This document shows positions 1-5,817 of a DNA stretch of 5,957 nt, in pieces. The position numbers and the translations under genes are program-made. Origin of the DNA: Phycisphaerae bacterium (GTDB lineage: Bacteria; Planctomycetota; Phycisphaerae; Tepidisphaerales; Tepidisphaeraceae); assembly GCA_014380825.1 (NCBI GenBank), contig JACMJD010000403.1:1-5957 (forward strand), read 5' to 3'. The notes under the pieces are model-generated. The model made no database searches and was not told where the DNA came from. It was given only the letters and a program-made list of their open reading frames with translations. The first letter of the stretch is position 1. Every line of letters starts with the position of its first letter.

Positions 1-632
1 AGATCGTTCGTGCTCAGATCGGTATCGAGCTTCACGCCGCGCGAGTTCTTTACTGCGCTGAGCTCATGTTCGAAATGCTCGTGATCGACTCCCATCACGG
101 TGTCGCCGAACATATTGATCAACCGGCGATAGCTGTCGTACGCGAAGCGCTCGTCGCCGGTGAGATTCGCAAGACCTGCAACGACGACATCGTTCAGGCC
201 GATGTTCAGGACGGTGTCCATCATGCCAGGCATGGACATCTTCGCGCCCGATCGCACCGCGACGAGCAGTGGATTCTTCGGATCGCCAAACTTCTTGCCC
301 GCGGCCTTCTCGACCTTGGCGAGATTCGTGCGAACTTCATCCATCAACCCGCGCGGCAGCTTTTGGCCGAGATCGTTGTATTCCTTGCACGACTCGGTCG
401 TGATCGTGAACCCCGGAGGCACGGGCAGGCCGATGCTGGTCATGTCCGCCAGGTTCGCGCCCTTGCCGCCGAGCAGGTCTTTCAGATCCGCGCCGCCTTC
501 GGCCTTGCCGGCGCCGAAAAAGTATACGCGTTTTTTCTTGCTGCTCGCCTGTCCGTTCACTTTCCCATTCGATCCGCGTTTCGCGGCGGCCGGACGTGCG
601 GCGAGGCGACCTTTGCTCTTCAATTTCGGCAT
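1..632 (-). CDS. ppdK: Pyruvate, phosphate dikinase, N-terminal part (runs off left edge)
   Basis: The enzyme interconverts pyruvate, ATP and phosphate with phosphoenolpyruvate, AMP and pyrophosphate in the cytoplasm. Reading leftward from ATG 632-630 gives 210 residues with no stop. Two stretches identify the N-terminal ATP-grasp nucleotide-binding region: GGKGANLADMTSIGLPVPPG at residues 55-74, and VRSGAKMSMPGMMDTVLNIG at 126-145, whose arginine belongs to the ATP-binding signature. The family is usually about 880-900 residues, so the phosphohistidine and PEP-binding domains lie outside the window. The first 35 or so residues are a Lys/Ala/Arg-rich extension ahead of the usual start (VYFFGAGKAEG); the next in-frame ATG is far inside the domain, so ATG 632 is preferred. 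No strong Shine-Dalgarno is seen, only a purine-rich AAGAAAG about 13 bases upstream. A strong promoter lies at 709-736. Confidence 0.95.
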   Translation of the reverse strand, partial: MPKLKSKGRLAARPAAAKRGSNGKVNGQASSKKKRVYFFGAGKAEGGADLKDLLGGKGANLADMTSIGLPVPPGFTITTESCKEYNDLGQKLPRGLMDEVRTNLAKVEKAAGKKFGDPKNPLLVAVRSGAKMSMPGMMDTVLNIGLNDVVVAGLANLTGDERFAYDSYRRLINMFGDTVMGVDHEHFEHELSAVKNSRGVKLDTDLSTND

Positions 633-708
633 GATCTTGACTGCTTTCTTTTTTCTGAATGCGATTGGTTTCGATGGAGTTACGGCTCTGCGGCCAGCGC
701 GAAGCGGA

Positions 709-736
709 AGTATAGGACGCGAGATATGTCTGTCAA
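709..736 (-). promoter_or_regulatory. Sigma70-type promoter for ppdK
   Basis: On the minus strand a perfect TTGACA (736-731) is followed after 16 bases by TATACT (714-709), one base off the TATAAT consensus. Transcription would begin near 702, leaving an untranslated leader of about 70 bases before the ppdK ATG at 632. The two boxes and spacing are seen directly; use in vivo is inferred. Confidence 0.7.
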
Positions 737-764
737 TTTGAGACGGTCCGCGGCCACGAATCGG

Positions 765-770
765 TATAAT
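765..770 (+). promoter_or_regulatory. -10 box of a probably leaderless promoter
   Basis: A perfect TATAAT at 765-770 is followed by only 8 bases before the ATG at 779. A start site at the usual 6-8 bases past the box would fall at about 777-779, so the mRNA would begin at or within a few bases of the start codon. No Shine-Dalgarno is present in the 8-base gap. The -35 element is poor: the nearest TTGACA-like hexamer, TTGAGA at 738-743, gives a 21-base spacer, which is long. It lies next to the -35 of the divergent ppdK promoter. Confidence 0.5.
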
Positions 771-778
771 GCACGGCC

Positions 779-1066
779 ATGATCAAGAGCCTGATCATCC
801 TCGCGTTGCTGGTGGTGCTATCCGCCGGTGCATTTCTGAGCCGCCCGAAGCCGGCGGATTTCAAACCGTTCCTGAAGCAGAAGATGGAACAAAACGCCAA
901 GAGCTTCCCCGGCAAGCTCTGGGCGGATTTCCAGGTCGACCGCTACGTCGAGAGCTGCACGATCAACGATCGCTATCTGTGGGTGACGGTGGAGAAGGAC
1001 GGCCAGCGCGTCTATACGGGCGCGTTCAACCATTGGTTCGGGAACGACCCTTCAACTTCGAAGTGA
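779..1066 (+). CDS. Small membrane-anchored protein of unknown function (95 aa)
   Basis: I do not recognise a family. Residues 1-3 (MIK) precede a hydrophobic stretch at about 4-20 (SLIILALLVVLSAGAF) that should act as an uncleaved anchor or signal peptide. It is followed by a basic, proline-bearing linker (RPKPADFKPFLKQK) and a soluble domain of about 65 residues. That domain has a lone cysteine at about residue 60, a strand-like YLWVTVEKDGQRVYTG and an aromatic ending AFNHWFGND. The predicted topology is a short cytoplasmic tail with most of the protein outside the membrane. The start is supported by the hydrophobic segment beginning immediately after it and by a TATAAT box 8 bases upstream. 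The gene is divergent from ppdK and convergent with the 46-residue gene, so it is probably transcribed alone. The overlapping longer frame from 769 has no protein-like features and is a shadow. Confidence 0.75.
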   Translation: MIKSLIILALLVVLSAGAFLSRPKPADFKPFLKQKMEQNAKSFPGKLWADFQVDRYVESCTINDRYLWVTVEKDGQRVYTGAFNHWFGNDPSTSK

Positions 1067-1106
1067 AGATTGAGCGGGCGAGCGAAGCTCGCCGGGTTGA
1101 CTTCAC
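1063..1106. terminator. Shared hairpin between convergent genes, probable bidirectional terminator
   Basis: A perfect 7-bp stem, GGCGAGC (1077-1083) and GCTCGCC (1087-1093), closes a GAA loop; its tip is GCGAAGC, a sequence known to form an unusually stable mini-hairpin. An outer pair, GTGAAG (1063-1068) and CTTCAC (1101-1106), flanks it. The stop codon of the plus gene (1064-1066) lies in the left arm and that of the minus gene (1103-1105) in the right arm. There is no clear T-tract on either side, so it may terminate weakly, rely on Rho, or mainly protect 3' ends. Confidence 0.5.
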
Positions 1107-1243
1107 GGGGTTGTCGTCGGCGCGTTCGTCGGTGTTGTCGTTTGCGGAAGCACATCCGTTGTCGCCATGCGCTTCCGAAACACCAGCACGATACCCACGA
1201 TCAGGATGATGATCCCCAGGATTTGCCAGAAGTTCAATTTCAT
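1103..1243 (-). CDS. 46-residue single-span membrane peptide
   Basis: Minus-strand ATG 1243-1241 opens a frame ending in TGA at 1105-1103. The peptide starts MKLNFWQILGIIILIVGIVL and continues VFRKR, then a Thr/Pro-rich tail ending NAPTTTP. A short amphipathic start is followed by one strongly hydrophobic helix (about residues 6-22), a positive stop-transfer cluster (RKR) and a polar tail of about 20 residues. By the positive-inside rule the tail would be cytoplasmic. A GGGAG Shine-Dalgarno (1256-1252) sits 8 bases before the ATG, the best ribosome site among the minus-strand genes here. The frame begins 39 bases after the stop of the GT87-like gene and probably shares its transcript. The family is not recognised. 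The TM layout and ribosome site argue for a real gene; the small size is the main doubt. Confidence 0.68.
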   Translation of the reverse strand: MKLNFWQILGIIILIVGIVLVFRKRMATTDVLPQTTTPTNAPTTTP

Positions 1244-1282
1244 GCCAATTGCTCCCAACCTGCGCTTGTGATGATGCACAGC

Positions 1283-2722
1283 TTAAGCGGCCAGCCGGTG
1301 GGCTGTCACGCCTAGCGTGTCGTGATCGAGAACGGCTTCGACGATGCTCTGCTGCCGTCGGCTCGCGCGGTGTACGAGCAGGGCGGCAACGGTGGTTAGC
1401 AGCACGACCGTGACGTTCACGCGCGTCAGGGCCGCCATGCCGGGGTTGATCATCATCCAGAGGAACAGGATCGACCACGCGCCAATGAGCCATCGCTCGG
1501 CGCGATCGAGCATTTGTCCGACCGGGCGGCCGGTGATCTCCACTGCCAGCAACGTCGCGGGGACTGCGAGAAGCAGCAGGTCATAGTCGAAGTAAAACGG
1601 CATGAGCAGTGGCGTGGCCGCGATCGTCGCGGCGATCAGTCGATCGCGCCGTCGTTGCGATGTCTCGCCGGTGAACGGATCATCGATGCCGCGCTGCTTC
1701 GAACGAATCACCGCGCGCACCAGCGCGAGTCCGACGACCGCCGCGCAACCAGCCGTCAGCGCGGTGACCGCGAATGTTGCTTCGCCCGCGGCGCGGCCTT
1801 GCAGCAGCAGTCGCCAGAAACCTTTGAACGTGACGTGACGTTCCCACAGATACGTGTTTTCCACCTGCATGAAATGCAGATTCAGCGGCAGCTTGTCGAG
1901 GTAATCGCCGATCGATCCGGGCAGCGTGAATCCGGTGATCAGCAGCAGGCACGACGCGGTGAAGGCCATCGCCAATGCTGCGCGCCAGCCCAGATCCAGC
2001 GACATCACGATCGCCAGCACTACGGCCAACTGCGGCTTGTACAGAAGCAATCCGCACGCGATGCCGGCCGACAGCGCACGCCGCTCGCGCCATGCGGTGG
2101 CGGTCATCGCGACCAGCAGCAGCGAGATAAACGTGTTCTGCCCGTGGCTGATCGCCTGGATGAACGGCATCGACACGAGCAACAGCAGCGGGAGAAGCGT
2201 CGTTGTCCGCCAATCCGCATCAGTCGGGAACATGCGACGCAGGAGCAGCGTCGCACACAGCACGGCCGCGACGTTCAGCAGCACCCAATACAGCAACGCC
2301 TCGCGATACGGCATCCCCGCGAACGGCACGAACGCCCACGCATAGAACGGCGGATTCCAGAACGGCCCGAACTTCTGCTCGAGCCCCGCCTTGGCCGCAA
2401 TCGCAAACTGCGCGGCCTTCACCGTCGGCAAGTCATAGAGCGATTCAGCGCGCCCATCGCGCACGAACTGCCCGGCCATGTAGAAGGGGAGAAAATCATT
2501 CCCCAACATCTTGGGCGTGAGGCTCTTGTCGTGCGAGACGAAGTTATTCATCGCCGCGATCGAGAGTACCAGCGTCGCCAGCGCGATCCCGCCCTGCCAG
2601 AAACGTTTGCGCAGCGGGGCGGGGCGGAAGATTGCGAGGCGGGCGAAGCGTGCGCGCAGCATGTTGTGATATCGGATCGCCGCGGCCGAAAACTTGTGGG
2701 GAATCAAGCAAGCGACAGGCAT
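1283..2722 (-). CDS. GT87-family (DUF2029) integral membrane glycosyltransferase
   Basis: Members of this PimE-related family use a polyprenyl-phosphate sugar, typically mannose, to extend lipid-linked or envelope glycans on the outer face of the cytoplasmic membrane. From ATG 2722 the protein has 479 residues and roughly ten hydrophobic segments. Family-type motifs are GNDFLPFY at about 74-81, whose Asp 76 matches the position of the proposed catalytic aspartate after the first membrane span; WNPPFYAW at 122-129; SHGQN at 192-196; and LLYKPQ at 226-231. A hydrophobic YFDYDLLLL lies near 377-385. The start is uncertain. GTG 2743 falls inside the left arm of the palindrome at 2737-2865, ATG 2722 is just outside it, and ATG 2662 (MLRARFARL) would give 459 residues just before the first span; none has a convincing Shine-Dalgarno. 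The acceptor and sugar cannot be told from sequence. The 46-residue peptide gene follows after 39 bases. Confidence 0.85.
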   Translation of the reverse strand: MPVACLIPHKFSAAAIRYHNMLRARFARLAIFRPAPLRKRFWQGGIALATLVLSIAAMNNFVSHDKSLTPKMLGNDFLPFYMAGQFVRDGRAESLYDLPTVKAAQFAIAAKAGLEQKFGPFWNPPFYAWAFVPFAGMPYREALLYWVLLNVAAVLCATLLLRRMFPTDADWRTTTLLPLLLLVSMPFIQAISHGQNTFISLLLVAMTATAWRERRALSAGIACGLLLYKPQLAVVLAIVMSLDLGWRAALAMAFTASCLLLITGFTLPGSIGDYLDKLPLNLHFMQVENTYLWERHVTFKGFWRLLLQGRAAGEATFAVTALTAGCAAVVGLALVRAVIRSKQRGIDDPFTGETSQRRRDRLIAATIAATPLLMPFYFDYDLLLLAVPATLLAVEITGRPVGQMLDRAERWLIGAWSILFLWMMINPGMAALTRVNVTVVLLTTVAALLVHRASRRQQSIVEAVLDHDTLGVTAHRLAA

Positions 2723-2736
2723 AGCGGTGCAATCAC

Positions 2737-2865
2737 CGATCACGCCGGGCCAGAGCGTACTCGCGCCGGGCCGGATTCGTTTCGCGGCAATTGAGTTTTT
2801 GAGAAACCCGAATGGCAGAAATCCAATCCGGGGCGGCGCGGGTACGCTCTGCCCCGGCGTGATCG
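2737..2865. repeat. 129-base imperfect palindrome between two co-oriented genes
   Basis: The outer 40 bases on each side (2737-2776 and 2826-2865) are inverted copies, with 36 of 40 positions matching by eye. The first ten (CGATCACGCC) are perfect, then come GGGCCAGAGC against GGGGCAGAGC and GTACTCGCGC against GTACCCGCGC. Pairing continues more loosely, with small gaps, toward an AT-richer centre near 2795-2810. It fills nearly all of the gap between the cysteine desulfurase stop (2880) and the glycosyltransferase start. It has no open frame of its own and no obvious target-site duplication. It could be a MITE- or REP-like interspersed element, a terminator or attenuator for the desulfurase transcript, or an old inverted duplication. 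Confidence 0.7.
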
Positions 2866-2879
2866 CGTTGGGATCGGTG

Positions 2880-4067
2880 TTATTTCACCATCGCGCCGGT
2901 CGTCATCGCCGCAAGCGCTCGAAGATTCGTGATGCAGCTCGTCGTCTGCTCGATCGCGTAGTCGATCTCTTCTTCCGTAGTCGATCGGCCCAGGCTGAAT
3001 CGCAACGAGCTGAAAGCGAGGCAGCGATCGACGCCGCAGGCTCGCAGGACGTAGCTTGGTTCCAAACTCGCGCTGGTGCAGGCGCTGCCGCTGCTGACGG
3101 CGATGTCTTCCAGCGCACCCAGCATCGAGTCGCCGGGCACGCCTTCGAAGCAGAGGTTGGTCATGTGGCTCAGGCGATTGTCGGGATCGCCGTTCACGTG
3201 TACGCCGTCAACGCGCGAGCGGATGCCGGCTTCCAGCTTGTCGCGCAGTACGCGCAATCGCGGTGCGTCGATGGGTTGCTGCTGCATGCCGATCTCGCAT
3301 GCCATGCCAAGTCCGACGATGCCCGGAACGTTCAACGTCCCGGATCGATAGCCGCGCTCGTGGCCGCCGCCGTCTAGCTGGCAGGCGAGCTCGATGCGCT
3401 CGGGTTTGTGGCGGACGTACAGCGCGCCGCTGCCCTTGGGGCCATACATCTTATGTGCGCTGAACGAGAGCAGATCAATGCAGTCGGCCTCGACGTCTAT
3501 CGGAATCTTCGCCACCGCCTGCGTCGCGTCCGTGTGAAAGCAGATGCCTTTCGAGCGACAGAGCTGGCCGATCTTGCGGATCGGGGCGATCGTGCCGATC
3601 TCGTTGTTCGCCCACATGATCGACACGAGAATCGTGTCCGGCCGAAGCGACGCGGCGAACTCATCCATGTCGATCCGCCCACGCCGATCGACGCCCAGCA
3701 CGGTGACGTCGTACCCATCGGCCGCCAATCGCTTGCACGGATCAAGCACCGCCTTGTGTTCGGTCGCCTGCGTGATGATGTGCCGGCCCTTATGCTTGTA
3801 AGCACACGCAACGCCCTTGATCGCCAGGTTGTTGGCCTCGGTGGAACCGCTGGTCCAGACGATCGCATTCGGGTTGGCATTGATGATCGCCGCGGCTTGC
3901 TGCCGAGCCTTGTCGACCGCGGCTTCCGCGGCCCAGCCAAAGCTATGCCCCCGCGAAGCGGCGTTGCCGAACGTCTCGCAAAAGAATGGCATCATCGCCT
4001 CGAAAACCCGAGGATCGACGGGAGTCGTGGCGTTGTGATCGAGATAGATCGGCAAGCGCAGCGGCAC
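2880..4067 (-). CDS. iscS: Cysteine desulfurase, IscS/NifS type
   Basis: This PLP enzyme converts L-cysteine to L-alanine and passes the sulfur as a persulfide to Fe-S cluster scaffolds or tRNA-thiolation partners. The 395 residues cover the whole fold: YLDHNATTP (8-16), TSGSTEANN (72-80), TEHKAVLD with His 104, and HTDATQA (178-184). SFSAHKMYGPKGSGALYVR (201-219) carries the Schiff-base Lys 206, GYRSGTLN (239-246) follows, and SSGSACTSASLEPSYVL (325-341) carries the persulfide Cys 330. The SSGSACTSASLEPSYVL loop is the group I (IscS/NifS) form rather than SufS. The start is GTG 4067: an in-frame TGA lies a short way upstream, with no ATG between, and the family begins just before YLDHNATTP. 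No clear Shine-Dalgarno is seen. No iscR, iscU or nifU is adjacent; the upstream neighbour, 60 bases away, is a secreted pentapeptide protein. Whether its job is housekeeping Fe-S assembly or tRNA modification is undetermined. Confidence 0.93.
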   Translation of the reverse strand: MPLRLPIYLDHNATTPVDPRVFEAMMPFFCETFGNAASRGHSFGWAAEAAVDKARQQAAAIINANPNAIVWTSGSTEANNLAIKGVACAYKHKGRHIITQATEHKAVLDPCKRLAADGYDVTVLGVDRRGRIDMDEFAASLRPDTILVSIMWANNEIGTIAPIRKIGQLCRSKGICFHTDATQAVAKIPIDVEADCIDLLSFSAHKMYGPKGSGALYVRHKPERIELACQLDGGGHERGYRSGTLNVPGIVGLGMACEIGMQQQPIDAPRLRVLRDKLEAGIRSRVDGVHVNGDPDNRLSHMTNLCFEGVPGDSMLGALEDIAVSSGSACTSASLEPSYVLRACGVDRCLAFSSLRFSLGRSTTEEEIDYAIEQTTSCITNLRALAAMTTGAMVK

Positions 4068-4127
4068 GCCGTCGATGGTATCAAACGAGCGAAGCCCAAA
4101 CCAGCAGGATCACAAGAGACGCTTCAA

Positions 4128-5573
4128 TCACATCCGCCGCCGCCATTGAGAGGGGATTGCAATCGCTATCAATGACCAAGTACCGCAGCCGACCTCGGGC
4201 ACGGCGACAAATGTCACGACACCTTCTGTATACAGGCGGGACGTGTCCCACACGTAAGGTTCATTGTCGTTCGAGAAAATCAAGCCGAACTCCGTGTCGA
4301 TGTTTACACCCGACCAGTCGAACAGCCGATATGACCGTCCGACTAGACCAGAGACATCTATCTCGTCCGCAAAGCCGAGAACCAAGGCACTTCCGTTGAG
4401 GACAACGGGAGTGCCGGGATCAAAACTGATTGTCGAACCCCACGGGTCGGCATCGAAGAATGTATACACGCCTGCGCCAGACATGCCATTCCGAACGCGG
4501 ATCGGCAGAGCTGTAGGGCCGATATAATTTCGCACGAACAGCGTACCAGACGTGAGAGCATCGATGCGTCCGTCTGGCCGGATCGTGTTTTGTGTTGAGG
4601 CGCTAGAAACATCAGCGTCCCGTGCGCCGCGGAGGTCAGCATTGTCGAGTCGTGCGTTGACGAAGCTCGTGTCCAGACAATTCGCGTTCGTCAGCGAGAA
4701 GTTCCGAAAATCCGCTCGCGAGAAATCCGCGCCTACGAGCCTGGCATTGTTCAGCGTGCCCCACATCTTCGCATTGTTCGCATGCACGCCGGTGAAGTCG
4801 GCGTTGGTCATGTCGCCCTGCAACACGGCGTTGACCAGCGTCGCGCCGTCGAACCGCGCGACGGTTAGGGTGCCGCTTTCGATCCGCGCGCCGGTCAAAT
4901 CCATCTGGCTGAAGTTCCAGCCGCTGTAGTCGGCGCGACCGCCAAGTTGGATGCGTCGCAGGTCGCGGTTCTTGTAGCTGGCGGTGGAATAGAGCTGCGC
5001 CGCCGAGAACCCGATCGGACCGCGCAGCGACGTTCCGTTGATCGTCGCGTCGGTGAAATCGACGGTGCTGACATCGCCGGAGAAGAACGAAACGTCGTTG
5101 AGGTTCGCGCCGGTGAATCGCGTGTTGATCAGCGAGCAGGATTGAAACGTGCCCGATGATAAATCTGCGCCGGTGAAATCCGCGCTGTCTAGATTTGAGC
5201 CTCGAAGGTTCCCGCGCACGGCGGTGGTCCCGCCGAAGTCGGCATCTCTCAAGTCGCTGCCCGTGACAAGTAAGCGGTCCAGAACCGCTTGCCGGAGGTA
5301 TGCCTCGTTCAAGTTGCTCGAGCTGAAAAATGCGCTGGTCAGGTCCGCCTGATAAAGATATGCGCGGCTGAGATTCAAACCGCTCCACAGCACGTCAGGT
5401 TGCGCGATCCGTCCAGCACCGTCGGGACACAATATGGTGGACTGTTCCTTTCCCAAGCTGTGATCGTTCGGATCAACCCACTGCCACTGAAACACGTCGC
5501 CCGTGGCAGTTGAGGCACAAAGGCGCGCGAGGAGATAGGTGCAGCCAATCAAGTGGGAAAAGCGACGGTGCAT
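4128..5573 (-). CDS. Secreted pentapeptide-repeat protein with PEP-CTERM-type tail
   Basis: The 481 residues form three parts. Residues 1-25 are a modest signal peptide (basic MHRR, hydrophobic LIGCTYLLARLCA), with cleavage likely just before DVFQWQWVDP. From about 65 to 322 run tandem A(D/N)LXX-type pentapeptides such as ADFTG-ADLSS and ADFSR-ADFRN, which stack into a right-handed quadrilateral beta-helix. They are interrupted at about 188-220 by GFSAAQLYSTASYKNRDL...YSGWNFSQ, a spacer I associate with planctomycete-type paralogues. Residues 355-457 form a beta-rich domain (GSTISFDPGTPVVLNGSALV, SYRLFDWSGVN, WDTSRLYTEGVVTF). The last 23 residues resemble a PEP-CTERM sorting signal: VPEV instead of VPEP, a hydrophobic WSLIAIAI and a terminal RRRM. 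Exosortase-type processing and surface delivery are inferred. ATG 5573 is chosen because the signal peptide starts there. No Shine-Dalgarno is visible; a possible TACACT box lies 10 bases upstream. Biological role is unknown. Confidence 0.88.
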   Translation of the reverse strand: MHRRFSHLIGCTYLLARLCASTATGDVFQWQWVDPNDHSLGKEQSTILCPDGAGRIAQPDVLWSGLNLSRAYLYQADLTSAFFSSSNLNEAYLRQAVLDRLLVTGSDLRDADFGGTTAVRGNLRGSNLDSADFTGADLSSGTFQSCSLINTRFTGANLNDVSFFSGDVSTVDFTDATINGTSLRGPIGFSAAQLYSTASYKNRDLRRIQLGGRADYSGWNFSQMDLTGARIESGTLTVARFDGATLVNAVLQGDMTNADFTGVHANNAKMWGTLNNARLVGADFSRADFRNFSLTNANCLDTSFVNARLDNADLRGARDADVSSASTQNTIRPDGRIDALTSGTLFVRNYIGPTALPIRVRNGMSGAGVYTFFDADPWGSTISFDPGTPVVLNGSALVLGFADEIDVSGLVGRSYRLFDWSGVNIDTEFGLIFSNDNEPYVWDTSRLYTEGVVTFVAVPEVGCGTWSLIAIAIPSQWRRRM

Positions 5574-5817
5574 GATGGTCGCAAGTGTAAATCATTTTCG
5601 CTAGCACGTTTCACAGAGGCCGTTAGCTTCCTCACCGTCTCCCCGCCTTAACGTCATATTGTCCGAGCAGATATGCGCACTTTGTACGTCCCCAGATTTC
5701 GAAAGTTGCGTTAATCTCGCCCTCGTTCAGTGGCTATGAGCACACATCTGTTCGCCGGCAGGTAGGCCGACGTCGCCAAGATGTTTGATGTGGCGCGGGG
5801 GTTGGCAGGGATTGAAA
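5574..5817. other. Divergent intergenic region without a recognisable gene
   Basis: These 244 bases separate the divergent pentapeptide and GH52-like genes. I see no tRNA, riboswitch-like structure or convincing promoter pair. A TACACT hexamer on the minus strand (5589-5584) could be a -10 box for the pentapeptide gene but lacks a good -35. TAATCT at 5712-5717 is a weak plus-strand candidate. The 70-codon minus-strand frame over 5734-5946 is rejected as a shadow of the plus-strand gene. Confidence 0.5.

Noticed and set aside
66..782. Plus-strand 238-codon frame
   Set aside because: It lies opposite ppdK and crosses its promoter region; composition is that of an antisense shadow.
1514..2794. 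Long plus-strand open frame of 426 codons
   Set aside because: It is antisense to the glycosyltransferase, its product is dominated by Arg, Gln and His with no domain features, and the opposite strand has clear family motifs. High GC content explains the open frame.
4068..4127. Possible terminator between the pentapeptide and desulfurase genes
   Set aside because: Only a 5-bp GAAGC/GCTTC pairing over a loop of more than 20 bases is seen, with no T-tract; read-through as an operon remains possible.
3408..4175. Plus-strand 255-codon frame
   Set aside because: It is antisense to the cysteine desulfurase, whose catalytic motifs are intact; the Arg/Asp/Val-rich product has no recognisable features.
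4128..4180. Frameshift at the end of the pentapeptide gene
   Set aside because: I considered it because the tail reads PEV rather than PEP, but the frame continues through a hydrophobic helix and a terminal arginine cluster as expected, so a substitution is simpler.
4636..5388. Minus-strand 250-codon frame overlapping the pentapeptide gene
   Set aside because: It is an out-of-frame shadow, very rich in Arg, while the chosen frame shows regular pentapeptide periodicity.
5584..5589. TACACT as a leaderless promoter for the pentapeptide gene
   Set aside because: The box is 10 bases from the ATG, similar to the case at 765, but it matches consensus less well and no -35 is visible at suitable spacing.
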